This document shows positions 10,629 through 23,120 of a stretch of DNA of 64,000 bases, in pieces. The notes under the pieces were generated by a model. The model saw nothing but the letters and a program-made list of their open reading frames with translations. It was not told where the DNA came from and ran no database searches. A program made the position numbers and the translations under genes. The stretch is taken from contig JAGPNK010000016.1 in assembly GCA_020746835.1 (NCBI GenBank), positions 806,001-870,000 of the forward strand. The letters run 5' to 3'. The stretch is from Stachybotrys elegans. Taxonomy: Eukaryota; Ascomycota; Sordariomycetes; Hypocreales; Stachybotryaceae. Numbering within the stretch: the first letter of the stretch is position 1; every line of letters starts with the position of its first letter.

Positions 10629-12502
10629 ATGCTGTCCTTTGTTCATATGCGTTCGTTCCTCATCTGTCTCGTACGAAAGTTGTGTCTTGACTAACATCAT
10701 ATTTCCCCTTAGCGTTCGAGGTCGCCTCAAAATGGCTGGGCGCTTCTCCAGACGAACGTACGCTACATTCCCTCGAAACCCCCTTTCCAATCGACAACGG
10801 CCGCATTCTGATATGAAAGCATCTAGTCAAGCTCGTCTTTTCCTTCCTCATCTCATACCCACTGGCTGGCCTGCTTAAGCGAGTTCCTGATGCCACGCCA
10901 CATCATAAGAACCTGTTCAGTATCAGGTACGACGCTAAACCTCCTTGCCCCGCGGCGATGCCACTATTCCAGCGTTGTCTGACTTGCCAGTGTCTCTCTA
11001 TTCTACCTTGTCGGCCTATTTGATCTTTGGGATGGCCTGTTCACCATTCTCATCAGCGCCGGTGGGGTGTATGCTATCGCCAAGTATCTTCGAACCAGCC
11101 GATACATGCCGTGGATCGGGTTCGCTTTCACGATGGCGCACATGTCCATTAGCCATATACAGCGTCAGCTCGATCGCAACACACCGTCAACTGTCGATAT
11201 CACAGGCGCGCAGATGGTATTGGTGATGAAGATTAGCGCTTTCTGTTGGAACGTCGCCGACGGTCAGCTTCCCGAGGAGCACCTTTCCCCTCTCCAGAAA
11301 GATCGCATGCTCAAGGATGTGCCCTCGTTGCTCGACTACGCCGGATACATCTTCTTCTTCCCTTCGCTCCTCGTTGGTCCCGCCTTCGACTACGCCGAGT
11401 ACCGCCGCTGGCTCGATACGTCCATGTTTGAGTTGCCCGCCAATATCGATCCCGTAAACAAGCCACCCGTGAGGCGGAAGCGCAAGATCCCGCGTAGTGG
11501 AACACCAGCTGCTTGGAAGTGCGTCACTGGACTTGTTTGGATTGGTTTGTACATGGCATTTGGGCCTCGGTTTGGGTTCCAAGAACTGCTTGGCGATTCC
11601 TACATGAGCTACGGATTGCTTCGTCGCATCTGGATCATGTACATGGTCAGCTTGGTTGCCCGTTTCAAGTACTATGGCGTATGGTCTCTGACAGAGGGCG
11701 CCTGCATTCTCACTGGCCTGGGTTACAATGGCGTCGATCCCGTCACAGGTAAGGTCTTGTGGAACCGGCTTCAGAACATCGACCCGTGGGGTGTCGAGAC
11801 GGCTCAGAACCCTCGAGGTTACTTGGCCGGATGGAACATGAACACCAACAACTGGCTGCGCAACTACGTCTATCTTCGCGTCACGCCAATGGGCAAGAAG
11901 CCGGGCTTCCGCGCCAGCCTGCTCACCTTTGGAACCAGCGCTTTGTGGCATGGATTCCATCCAGGTTACTATCTCACCTTTGTACTGGCTAGCTTCATTC
12001 AAACAGCTGCCAAACGTGAGTCTCTGCTTCCCTATCTCTCCAGCCTCGAGATTGCTGACCATAATCGCCTTCAGACTACCGCCGTCATATACGCCCATTT
12101 TTCATGGACCCTGTTACTGGAAATCCGACACCATCCAAGAAGTACTACGACTTTCTCACCTATGTGGTGACGCAGATCACGTTCTCCTTCACCACTGTCC
12201 CGTTCCTCATCCTGAGTTTCAAGGGGTCCATGTTGGCATGGTCTCGCGTTTATTTTTACGCCATTCTCTGGACTATGGGCACGTTGGCTTTCTTCGCCTC
12301 CCCCGCAAAAGTCATGGTCAAGAAGCAGCTCGAGAAGCGTACTGGCAAGGCTGCCAGCAAGCTTGTCCGATCCGTCAGCACTGATAGCCTGAGCGGTGGC
12401 CAGCCAATCCTTGGCATCTCAAAGGATCCTGAAGGTGATATCACTGAGGCTATCGAAGAGATCAAGGCCGAAGTGGAAGCCAAGAAGAAGAAAGTTGCAT
12501 GA
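10629..12502 (+). CDS. ALE1: MBOAT lysophospholipid acyltransferase (ALE1/LPT1-type)
   Basis: Five exons, 10629-10650, 10713-10757, 10827-10926, 10991-12015 and 12075-12502, give 539 residues. The family reacylates lysophospholipids with acyl-CoA in the ER membrane (Lands cycle). The first two exons are only 22 and 45 nt; together with exon 3 they rebuild the expected N-terminus (MLSFVHMPFEVASKWLGASP, then DELKLVFSFLISYPLAGLL). Seen: the motif WNMNTNNWLRNYVYLR near residue 340 and the conserved histidine in ALWHGFHPGYY (about residue 376), both diagnostic of MBOAT. Multiple TM spans; lysine-rich C-terminus (AKKKKVA) that could act as ER retrieval. An ORF starting at 11067 is just the body of exon 4. 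Confidence 0.95.
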
Positions 12503-13136
12503 GTAGCATGAGCGACGGTGAGAGGGCGCAACATCATGTGCTAATTGTCTTGAGGGGTTTAATGTATTACATTATCTGGGGGCTGGTGCGTGGGTTCTCA
12601 ACTTCGGGTTCGAGGCGGCGATATAGACAAGTGAAGGAGCTCGCAGAATAATGCATTTATGATCATAGAATATATATATATCATTAAATCTTTATCTCAA
12701 ATGAACACATAAGCCATCTATGTACGTCGGTTTTGAAGACTGAGATGTTCCAAGACATGCTGTCCGCCATTATAATCATGCTGGTTGTCCAGAGTCTGCC
12801 GATCCCTGTTTCGACGGGCAGATAGTATCGTACAAATATACAAGGTATAAGAAAATCATTTTGCAATCGTCTGGCTGTCTAGTTGGTCGGTAGAAGTCGT
12901 AATAAATGTTGGAATGAAAGAGATGGTCGGTTCATAAATGGTGGAAGGAAGAGAAGGCGTAAATGAGAGAATGGTGGTGGTAAATGAGGTTGTCAAACAT
13001 ACGACTGGTGCTGTAGCGGGATCGTCATATCATTAAGTCGTCGAAGGAGAAAGAATTGGTAGTTGAGTGTTGTTTCTGGCAGCGAGTCGTGATCGATGGT
13101 TGATGGTCAAGCGTTCGCGAAATGCCTGCGCCGTGT
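12503..13136. other. Intergenic between convergent genes
   Basis: Tail-to-tail region of ALE1 (+) and the serine-rich gene (-). Contains A/T-rich stretches (for example TATATATATATC near 12670 and AATAAAT near 12900), consistent with 3' UTRs and polyadenylation signals for both strands. No gene seen. Confidence 0.5.
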
Positions 13137-15899
13137 TCATGAGCTCCATTGTTCTCTGGAGCCCACCACAGCCAAGGCTATGGCGGCGCCGATGAGTAGC
13201 AGTCCGACCACAGACATCATCCGATTGACGCTTCTCCACCACCTCGCGCCTCGATACTGCGACTCTTGGGCACCACGGCTCTGCCTGAGTGCTTCTTGTT
13301 GGAGATCGAGATGGCTTGTGCTTTGAAGTCGTTCCGCAGTCTCAAGTTGCGGGTTTTTGGGCAATGGAAGTACTGCCGCAATCATCCAGGCTATGTCATG
13401 TTAGCGAACAGCGCTCAATAGCAAGCTGTCGTGGTTCAGACATACCTAATGGGAAGATGAAGCCAATCACGAAGAGTATGACTTGCACGTTTCGGTAGCT
13501 AGTTGAACCGCCTTCGGTCGACCAGACCGTGGATGGTGGTTCCCAAATGCTGTAGCGCGTAGGTCGCTTATCGTGCTGCAGATGAGGAGACCAGAGGCTG
13601 GACGTTCGCCTCCTCAGACCTCGAGTCACATACATGATTGGGTTTGAAGAGGTATCCGTAGAACCGTTCCCTGGTGTACGATAGTGTCTTCCCTCCACAT
13701 CTTGATCCCGAGGTCTCCGGCCAGGGAATCTGTAGGATGAGAACCTCTCCATACTAGGTGATGGGCTGAGGCGCGAGCTGGTTGGGCGACTGTCGAGAAA
13801 CTGAGAGCGTAGAGAGTCGGAGGAGGGTTGAATGAGAAGCCGGCGCTCTCCGCTTCCATAATAGAGTCTGCAAAAACGTCAGTCAGGTTCATCTTGTGGA
13901 AAACTGTTGTGCCATACCGAGCCCATCCGGGGATCGCAGAATTATTGTAGTTGGAGAAGCTGTTGGCTCTGGAGCTGCCGGAGGACCAAATGTTCCGGTC
14001 TGCAGAGTGTGTCGATACGAAGCTGGCCAGACGGTTTCGAGAAGGGTGGGTATGGTCGTGGAGGTCTGCTAGACCATCACCGTCCTCATCGTGATCTCGC
14101 ACCAGGCGGATGCCGCCATTCCATGGATCCCGAGATCCGTTGCGGTTGTAAGCTGGTTGTGGGCGGTCTATTGAATCGTTTCTCGAGGGACTCGAAGGGT
14201 CGGATACATCTTCGAGTCCAGCAAGGGAGGAGGATATGCTCAGCATATGCCTGCTGTGGCTGCTATTGAAGCCGCTGCTGCGACGACCGGGAACCGAGCC
14301 TGGAGCTGATAGAGGGGACACGGACCGCGTAGCTGGTTCGCTACCATCACTCTCCGAGAACACTGTTGACAGTTGGGAGCTCCATTGATGAGGATATGAG
14401 GCCATGATTGTTGGCGCAGACGGAATAGCACCGGATGTCGAGCCGCGCCTTGAGGATTGTATGTTGATGGTCGCTGCGCCGACAAACAATGCTCGCGTAG
14501 CCTCTTGGGTGAGGACACTGGATATGGATGTAAAAGATCCGGTTCTAAGGGAATCGCGCGAGCGCGATTTGGCCAAACTCGAAAACTCGACCGAGCGTTT
14601 CTTGACAGGTCTCAATGGAGGTACCACCAAGCTTTCTTGGGAGTACTCGGGCCTGACGCGAGACTGGGTGCTTGCGAGAGAAACTGAGGAAGCTGATGGT
14701 CCGCCGTGAACAACAAAATTGGCTTCAGTGTCGCCCGTCTGAGGTCTTGGTTGCTCGTATACTGAATGTTCTTCCGAAGATGATTCTGCGAGAATTTGAT
14801 AATTGGAGTGACTCGAAGATGGAGGCAAGGTATCCAGCCCAGTACCACCTAGGTTACTCGAGGGAGTGACTGGTACAGTAGAGCCCTGCCTATAGACCTT
14901 GTAGTTGGTGTGAGCTGATGATGGAGGTAAGCTGTCCAAATCAGCGCCAGCGAGACGATTCGTCAGGGGAGTGGCTGGAACAGGCGAGCTTTCCCCGTAA
15001 ATCTTGTAGTTCGTGCGGTCGGAAAGGGTTGAGTTGGTCTCGAAGGACTGGACCGAACCACTGGTGCGAGGTCGGGCGATGACTGCAGGCTTGGGTGAGG
15101 TAATTTCAGGGAGCGATTGGTCGGGATTGGATGTAACGAGCGAAGAGCCAGCAGGCTGGCCAGGTTTGGTATCCGGGGTGGCAGGAACCTGTCGTAGACC
15201 ACCAACTGGGCGAGAGTCCCAAGCAGTGGATGGTGGCGAGGAATCTGCCACGAGAGCCGTCCTGAGGTTGGTTTTGGAAGAGTTGGCTGACGAGGAGGAT
15301 GAGAATTGTTCAGCCAGAGGTGTCAGAGGAGTGGTGGGAGTTTCGTCGGCGAATGCATCGGATGAACGAGCGTAGGAGGAACGGCCGTATGAGCTGCTTG
15401 GTACAGTGACGGAGGAAGGGCGCGATGATGATGATTGAGAGTGTAGCACAACAGAAAAAGTCTTATTGTCGGAGTGGATGTTGATGGCTTTCCTGGCGCG
15501 ACGAATAGGCGGCGTCAGAGGAGATACAGGCCTAGGCGCGGCATCAGAGCCGGAAGAGGGCACTCTCATAGAATCTGAAGCACCACGATTGCCATATTGG
15601 GAGTGGCCGGATGATGAACCAGGGCTGCCAATGACCGGGCCGCGTCTCAGTCCTGAAACACCAGGGCTTTGGGACGGAGAAGAGTAATTGGGGCTAGGCT
15701 GCCGACGAGCATCTGCCTCAATTGTCGACTCCAAAAATTCATCGGACTGAGAGCTTGGTGATTCTGCGCCCGAGAGCGGGCGAGGGGAGCCCGAAGAGCC
15801 TGATCCATCGCTCAATCGCGGTGGGCTGTAGGGCACGATGCGGATGCGGAATCGGCTATTCGGAGAGCTCGAGCGCTCTGGTTGGGGCGTCGTCGACAT
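13137..15899 (-). CDS. Serine-rich protein with two C-terminal membrane spans
   Basis: Three exons, 15899-13918, 13867-13446 and 13390-13137, encode 885 residues. Function not known. Seen: a long Ser/Pro/Thr-rich, low-complexity N-terminal two thirds with the block RFRIRIVPYSPPRLSDG near the start; repeated YKVYRQGS/YKIYGESS-like modules (ATP-linked NYK[IV]Y) in the middle; a basic stretch; then two hydrophobic spans at about 787-811 (VILFVIGFIFPLAWMIAAV across the last intron) and 859-877 (MMSVVGLLLIGAAIALAVV). This suggests a membrane-anchored cytosolic disordered protein. Intron 1 starts right after GWAR. An upstream in-frame ATG at 15932 would add 11 residues; I prefer 15899 (MSTTPQPERSSSP). 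Confidence 0.8.
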
Positions 15900-16526
15900 A
15901 CTCTGCGCGCTAGGCGATAAAATCGACAGCAATGCTCACGCCCATGGCCCGGGAAGCTGTTCAATTAGGGTCAATAGATTGAATGCGAACTGGTCGGCGC
16001 TGCTGCTGCTGCTGGGCGCCCACGATGCGGATTTTCGGCGACAGTTGGTGATGAGAGCCAGGCCTCGGGAAAATGTGGGTAGTCGCTCGGTTGTGGATGA
16101 CCGACAGGCTATCGATGTCGTTGAAAAAAAGAATCCCAAGAGGTGATCAATTATTGCGCATGTCCAAGCAATGGTCGTCGTCCTTTCTCTTCCTTTGTCT
16201 TCTTCCTTTTTCGTTGCAGGGCAGCAAGTGGCGTGGTCGGTAGATATTATGAGGCGGCGTAAAGCAGTAATATCGTGAACAATGTGTGTGTAGTGAGCGA
16301 CGATGAAGAGAAAACAAACAAAAGATTCCAAGACAGTCGAGGGACTATGACATTAGGAATAATCAAAGATGAAAAACAAGAAGAAATTAGGCGGTTGAGA
16401 GAGTGTATGAAGGTAGTATTACGCAAAAACAGAGGAGAGGAGAGATCAAAGAGAGGAGGAAGGGAGTGGAGGGGACGAGGCGGATGATGGAGGGTATGTA
16501 AAAGACGGGAGAAACGACATATGAGA

Positions 16527-16562
16527 GCTCTCTCTCTCTGTCTCCCACTCCCACTCCCACCT
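16527..16562. repeat. CT run and CCCACT hexamer microsatellite
   Basis: An alternating CT run is followed by three CCCACT units, within the upstream region of the serine-rich gene. Confidence 0.8.
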
Positions 16563-18200
16563 CCCTGGACAAAGCAAGGTGGACGAACTATGACTAGCCA
16601 GCGGGAGAAGGGAGGGTACCACACTCTAGTGGTCACTGCAGCTGCAGGAGGATGGATGGGTGGGATGGATGGGAGGTGAGCCTAGAACTGGGGAGGAACA
16701 CGGGCTGGACGAAGCTGCGATGTGCTTCATTGGCCAGCCGGGCCATCTCCCCTCCTGGGCATGGACAAGCAAGTGGCTACAGGCCTGCCACTCGTATCCT
16801 TCTCGATATTCAGCGCCGCCGCGGCTGCAGCCCAATCCCAGCGAGGTCGAGGCACAACCCTCCAAACAAAACCGAACGATGGGACGCACGACGCACCGGG
16901 TGGTCCAAGGGGGGGCCGCCGTCGACCAGCCTGCCCCAGGCCCAGGGGGTGCTGAAGGGAAGGGTATGGCGGCCATGGTTCCATGGGTGCGTCGTTGGAT
17001 GATGGAGAATGGAGAATGGGTGGATGAGCGGGCGTGTGTGGGCGGCGGTGGCGGTCAGTGGCCGGCAATCAGACTGGCTGCGCTCCATGTCTTTGGTTGG
17101 ACTGACACATGGAGAACTGTGAGCCAATGCTCTACCGCCAGTGAGGATAGTATGCAGCTAGTGGGATATTACATGATGCAGACAGGGTGCTCCTGCAGAA
17201 CCGAGCCTAAGCCATCCGTCATCCTAGGTATTTCGTTAATGTACAAGCAACGGCCGAGCACTGTTAGGTCCCATGCTGACAGAACGAAGCCATCTGCGTG
17301 CATACAGCTCTCTTCTTTCTTTCTTTTCTTTTTTTCTCTCGCCGTTTGCGGTGCCCTTGCTGTTCTCCGTCATGCCATCGCCTTCCTCCTCCGTTTGAGA
17401 TTCTGTATCAACGCTACCGGGAAATCAGCCACCCACAAAGATAAGGAGCTATATGCGATGGTGATTAAGTAAAGATCGCATAAACAACCAGGCTGGGGTT
17501 AATCGACTCAGGTAGCGAATACTCGGTCCCACTGGCACCCCGCCATACCGCCGGCATGTACTCGGGACTTCAGCCCTTTGGCCAGTTCACGATCGATGGA
17601 CTTCCAGCATCCAGCATCACCCATGCCCCATGGGAGCCCCGGCCATCCCCCCTCGGCCTCGAACTGTTTTGCAACTGCGTCGACGGCGTGCTGAAAACCT
17701 GATTTGGCCTAAAGGCTTATCATATCCCGGTCTCTCCGTGCCTAGATGCCTAGTCTGATTGCTCCCATCGTCAAAGACAATGCATCTCGCCCTCTCATCT
17801 CTCCCAGAGGAGACTGTAGTCCAGCAAGCCGAAGGGAGCTACGGAGAGGGAAAAGAGCCAGCCAAGGGCATCTGAGCTACCCATGCTTTCTACAGGTGCA
17901 CAGTGGATATCATGGGGCCGGTGTTTCTTTTCTTTCTCTTCCCCTGCGTCAACCATCCAGCCTCCATTCTCCACAGAGTTGTCACCGCCGACTCCACCAA
18001 CCGCCGCCATTGCCATTGTCGCTTGTCGGCAAGTAAGCTGGACTCCCTAGAGAAAGGTTGACGGCCCAGGGAAGGGGCTGTGTGATCCAGAAGCAAGACA
18101 GACTGATACTAGCCATGAGACTGCTTTCTTCAGCGTGGTGTCATTGTTCTTGCAGTTGCCCTAGAAACCCCTCCTCTGACCTCGCCTTGGTGGCTTGTCT

Positions 18201-18218
18201 TCATCATCATCATCATCA
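18201..18218. repeat. (TCA)6 trinucleotide microsatellite
   Basis: Six perfect TCA units in intergenic DNA. Confidence 0.9.
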
Positions 18219-19541
18219 GAGAGACAAAGCCCAGTCCGAGACTTGGCGGCCATGACAAAATCTGGCCCTGGGAAAATACCTCCGACCGGGTATCTTGGAG
18301 ATCTTTCTCCAAGGGGGTCCGTTCCGGCGAGGCCCACTGCAGAGCTACTACATAAAGCTCTGCGCGCTTTGGGGAATTGGCAGGGGTTATTGGTGGTGAC
18401 CGACTTTTTCTCTCGTGGCCGACTTGCATGGGGGGCTCTGAGCCCTTGGCCCAGCTCCGCCACGGTGAGCGAATCTTTGGACAAGGGGCTCGCCCAAATC
18501 CTCCCAGGGCCTACGACAGCGCGTTTCCGCGTCCAGGCGCGCGTACGCGTCTACACAGGTGGTGGACCAGCCTCTCGGCGCGGCCAATGGCTGTTGTGCC
18601 ATTCGTGAACAAAGTTTGGTAGTCAGGGGCCGTAACGATTCTTTTCCTCCTATCGGATCCACAGAGTGGCTGGCTGGACTGCCAAAAACCCCCTAAAGCC
18701 TGCGTTGCGTCGTTGACGCCAGCCCCTTGGATAATTAACTGAGACCCCTTTGCCTTGGAAATGGTGCGCAAAAAGCAACCCATCGTGTTTGAAAAGTAGT
18801 GCTGGGCGTCAAGGTTTCGATATCGGGTGGTGCGCTGAGGCCATCTTGCCGTTGGCTGCTGCTAAGCTCGATTCGGCTGCCTCGGCCTTTGCCGATCTTT
18901 CTGGATGAGACGAAAAAAGCAGCTGATGAGCCTGAATCCTCGCATAGGCGCGGCTCTGCGTTGAAGTGACATTCATGTACAGTAATTCATTGCGGGCTCA
19001 TGTTGCTTGCGCTATTATTACGACAGGAACTCACACCTAGTCTTGGGCAAAGCAGGTGATGATATATGAAATATGATGCCTGTTGAAGCACTCCCTCGCC
19101 TTGCAGTGGGCATTGTACTCAATCTCTTGGCTCGGCATTGTCTCCTCTAACAATCAACCCAATGACTGACTACCTGCCTAGCTACCTAGTAGCACAGCAC
19201 GGGCTAGACGGGATATTGCAGAACAATGCCCACACCCATTTTAGCATGTCAGTTTTGCATGCCAGAAGTGTTGGATCTTCTCCAACCTGCTACCAGGTAA
19301 TTAGGTACCAATCATAGTTCGGGCCTTGCTCCCAGCTTCCAAATTGTGCCGTTCCTTTGTTCTTCGATTTTTCTTCTCCCCATAAACCTCCAACTACCGA
19401 AACCACCACCCCCCTCCTTTTGTGCCCGCTATAATACCTAGTAAACGGCTCGGAGAACCGATGGCCACGGCTTCTGCATCTCGCCCGTCATAGGTTCCGC
19501 AGCCTGAGATTCTCCGTCTTCTCAACACACCACCGCCGTCC

Positions 19542-20843
19542 ATGCTTCCCCAATCTGCTCCAGTGCCCGACCCTGATGGTTTCGGTCAGACCCGGGCCTT
19601 TGGTCTCCTAGTAAGCGCCCAATGTTGTTTTGTTTCCTGCACGATTGCCGCTGTCATTGTTCTTGTTGTTGCTGCCGCTGCCGCTGCCCGTACCGCTCGA
19701 GTCGTGCAGCTGGCATGCAGTGAGTGGGCTGCCGCCGTATATCTTTCTTGGTTACTCTGCTTGCGTGGCACCTCATCGCTGCAGCCATTAAGCGCCTCCC
19801 CTCGCTACCTATGTATAGGCGAGGCAACGTTTTAGTGATGAATAGCCGCTGACCATTGCTCCTCCTCTCTGCTCTCCTTGTCGAAAAGGTCCTGTACTGC
19901 GTCATCTATGTCTTGCCGCTCTATCTTTGGCCAGCCGCCAGGGCCTCTGCAACCCGGTCCAGAGACAATCCCGAGGCGATCCGCTACAGGATTCGCGCCG
20001 TCTCTCTCTCCACGGCCATCTGCTCTCTCACCACCCTACTGATCCTCCGAAACCGTGCCGCCGATGGCCGAGGCCTCGTGGTCGCTGGCCAGGAGCTCGC
20101 CCCTTGGCACCTCATGGGCTACTGGCCTGTTGATCTGGTCGGTTCGTCAAAGGCCTTCCTGTTGACCGCTGCACTCTTTGCCGGTCCACTCTATGAATGT
20201 CTCATCATCAATGGTGAGTGGCGTGAATGGGCACGCTTGGAACCTGTCATGGAGGTTTGGCAGAGTTGGCCCGCTTGGAGGAACCTGGTAGCCGTGCGTC
20301 TCTCGTGTCCCCTTCGTCGTCCTCGATGTGCATGAATGTTAATCATACAATTGCTGTATCTAGGGCCCCATCACAGAGGAGTGTTTGTTCCGCTCCGCCT
20401 CCGTCCCGCTGCTGCTTCTCGCCGGCACGGCCCATTCGCGCATCATCTATCTTTCTCCGTCCGTCTTTGGCCTCGCTCACCTGCACCACTTCTATGAGTT
20501 CCGCATCACCAATCCCCGCGTCCCTCTCGCGGCTGCGGTAGCCCGCTCCATCTTTCAGCTTGCTTACACGTCACTGTTTGGCATGTATGCCACCTTCATC
20601 TTCATCCGTACCGGCTCTTTGCCTGCCGTCATCTTGATTCATACATTCTGCAACTACATGGGACTGCCTCGTGTGTGGGGATATCTTGAACCGTATTGGA
20701 TGTACGAGCGTGGCACCTCTCAGCGTCCCAGTCTGGCTGTCTGGACGGGCCTATACTATCTCCTCCTCGTAGGAGGGTTGTTCACATGGTGCTGGAACAT
20801 GTATCCATTAACTCGCTCCTCCATGGCCCTAGCCGAGCTCTAG
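19542..20843 (+). CDS. RCE1: CAAX prenyl protease 2 (RCE1)
   Basis: Three exons as predicted, 19542-19610, 19889-20293 and 20364-20843, give 317 residues. An ER intramembrane endoprotease that removes the AAX tripeptide from farnesylated or geranylgeranylated CAAX proteins such as Ras. Seen: the ABI motif GPITEECLFR with E163/E164, FGLAHLHHFYE with H197, and LIHTFCNYMG with H251 and N255, i.e. the full catalytic set. The intron between exons 2 and 3 falls exactly before GPITEE. Intron 1 is 278 nt, longer than any other here; its branch site CTGAC and acceptor AAAAG before VLYCVIYVLPLYL are reasonable, but the first exon is the least certain part. Confidence 0.92.
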
Positions 20844-21115
20844 AGCTGTCGTCGCCGGGCTCCGTGCGTAAATGCATCGCCGTCCTGACAGGCAAATAAA
20901 ATACCCAACAGTTGCCAGATCGCCGTGTGCTTATGCGTGTGTGCATTGAGATTTCGTCAGCCTCGTTTTCCGTCAGTCTTTCCACCACGGTATCCCTGCA
21001 GCAATCAATTGGTTCTAGAAACTGGACTGGCCAGTGCTAGGTGGTGGTTCTTGCTAATGATGGTGAGCTTTGTGGAAATATCTCCTTCGGCATGGCCTGT
21101 GCTCCAATCCACCTC

Positions 21116-22394
21116 TCAGAGACCAGCCAGCGAACCCGGCACTGAGGGTTCGTCCTCTTCCATGGGCCTTCGGCGATGCCGCAACGAGCCTTGGTCTCTT
21201 GACTCGCCTTCTACTGCAACTTCTTTACGTGCCTCTTCTCGGTGCTCCCGGCCCGCTTCCTTTCCCTTGGGTCTGCCGGTTGAGCTTCCTCCATCCGACA
21301 TGGCTTCATCTGGACCCCTCGTGTTCTTCTTTCGCGGCCACATGCTCGGCAGAGCAATTTCTTGGAAGCGTGGCTCTACGGCCCTTTCATCAAACCAACG
21401 GTGAAGCCGGGACTCCACCAGCTGGGCAATCTTGGGCACATCCTGTAACCGCGAGCGGCTGCCGAGCAGACTGCGTATGGAAAAGTCGAGTCTGTAGTCA
21501 TCTAGGAAATTGAAGTTCATCATTGCCGGTGCCGACTGAGAGGGGTTGCTGGGTATCAGGGATATGGACAGCGTCCCGCTGAACCTGACGATGGACACCG
21601 AGAGGGCGACGGGCAGGACGGCAGACAGTTTCTTTGGATAGTTGAGCAGCAGCTTTGTCTCTACCGCGAGTGTAAGCATGTCGCTCAGGTCAACATCCAT
21701 ACGGGCCTGGAGTCGTGTTCCATCACGAGCAGCTTTGGCCGGATCGAATTTCTTTCCATTTCCAAGGCTGAGTCCATCCTCGTCCACGGGAATGATGCGG
21801 CAGTTGCTGAATATGGGGAACTCCTCTCCAAGGCTGAGCTCCGTGACCCTTATCTCGTCGACAAAGTCTGGTCGTGACGTGCCATTGAGCGCTTTGGTTA
21901 ATGAATCGAGTATGGCGTCATCGTGCTGGGCATCGCTGCGGAATTGCGCGATGGTTTGGCCCACCAAGACGTTGAACCAGTCCAGAGACTCGGGTTGGTG
22001 ACTGTCGACATTGTAATACGTCTTGCTCAGTATGGAGCCAATGGTAAGGGTGGGCGGGTTCCTTAGAATCGTGGATTTCTTTCGATTCAGCGATTGGCTT
22101 TGCCTGTTGCCCTGAGTGCGCAGGCTCAGCAGTGACTGCTTGTGTGATAATGTTCTTGATCGCCTTTCTGTCGCTCTCAGGGATGCTGTGACATCGGGCG
22201 ACGGTGGATCTCCAAATATGAAGAATTTGATAAACGCTGCTAGGATGAGGATGACTGAGAGCTGTCCGAGAATGAGACCCTGGGTGAATGATAGGCTAGT
22301 TAGATGGCTGTTGTCAGCAGATGCTTCTCATCCAGTGTCCAATCCCAAGCACTCACGTCGGCTCGGGTTTCTGGGGGCAAGTGTCAGGTGTCAT
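21116..22394 (-). CDS. MMM1: Maintenance of mitochondrial morphology protein 1 (ERMES subunit)
   Basis: Two exons, 22394-22357 and 22295-21116, encode 405 residues. Mmm1 is the ER-anchored SMP-domain subunit of the ER-mitochondria encounter structure and transfers phospholipids. Seen: short lumenal N-tail ([13 protein letters not shown]), a TM span at about 19-40 ([20 protein letters not shown]), a Ser/Arg-rich linker, then the SMP domain from about [17 protein letters not shown] through ALPSMWPRK. The acidic and basic C-tail after the SMP domain ([17 protein letters not shown]) is typical of fungal MMM1. Divergent from VPS45. Confidence 0.96.
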
Positions 22395-23120
22395 TTTGAG
22401 ATGTGGTTGTTGATTCGGTATATCGCACGACCACACGGGCGCAGTTTGCAGCTGCGAACCGAGTTGGGCTGGTTCCCGTCCTCTCTCCCTTTTCACTCGT
22501 GTTTTTTTCTTCCTCCGGAGGGGGCCAAGGGGGGGCTCAAGCGATTGGTTGGACGAAGGTAAAGGGTATGATTGAATTGTAGATGTGAAGTTGTTCTGGC
22601 TCCACCTATGTACACTAAGTACTTCAACTGGCATCGATCATGAACCGATGGTCACTTTAGACGACCATCAAAATCAAGGAAGAAAAAAGAAAAGAAAAGA
22701 AAAGAAAAGAATAGAAAAGAAACAATGAAAACTCCCAGATATGAAAAAGAACAAAACCAACACCTGGGAGATCGAGAAGGAAGCTGGGACATTTTACAAA
22801 GGTACATGCCTGCCCCTAGCCTGTTGCTCATCCTCTCCCGGGTAGGCTGCCTGCCCCCAACGTCTGAGGCAGCTTACTGCCCCATGCACGCGACGAATGT
22901 ATGCATTTGTCGGGTCGATCATGACGATAGCCGGTTAGCTGGCATCACTATCCGCCCAGCCACGAACGCATGCCTCACTGACGCCTGTAAATCACTCCAG
23001 TAATATCCTACATTAGAGACCCTACAAGTTACCTGCACGACGAAGATTGGCCGGGAAAGACCACACAGTAAAGCCAGCGCGCCTCCTACGACTCCCGAAG
23101 CCGCCACGGTATCCTTCGCC
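22395..23120. promoter_or_regulatory. Divergent promoter region, MMM1 / VPS45
   Basis: 726 bp between two start codons. Includes an AAAAG pentamer microsatellite at about 22683-22722. No gene seen. Confidence 0.5.
22683..22722. repeat. AAAAG pentanucleotide microsatellite
   Basis: About seven imperfect AAAAG units with one interruption (AATAG). Confidence 0.85.

Larger units (their letters stand above)
15900..19541. other. Long gene-free region (3.6 kb)
   Basis: Separates the divergent serine-rich and RCE1 genes. GC content is normal. It holds GA-rich tracts (16420-16500), a CT run and CCCACT triplet at 16527-16562, a (TCA)6 at 18201-18218 and a pyrimidine tract at about 17310-17342. The longest ORF (16660-17472, 270 codons) looks non-coding: low-complexity, Trp/Gly-rich, frame-shared with two others. 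Possible contents are long 5' UTRs, distal promoter elements or a noncoding RNA; none can be demonstrated from sequence. Confidence 0.5.

Noticed and set aside
11187..12098. 303-codon minus-strand ORF
   Set aside because: Exactly antisense to the MBOAT acyltransferase coding exon; a codon-bias shadow.
16660..17472. 270-codon ORF in the 3.6-kb gap, with other long frames overlapping on both strands
   Set aside because: Low-complexity Trp/Gly-rich product with no domain, no splice partner and equal-length ORFs in other frames; looks like chance in GC-rich DNA.
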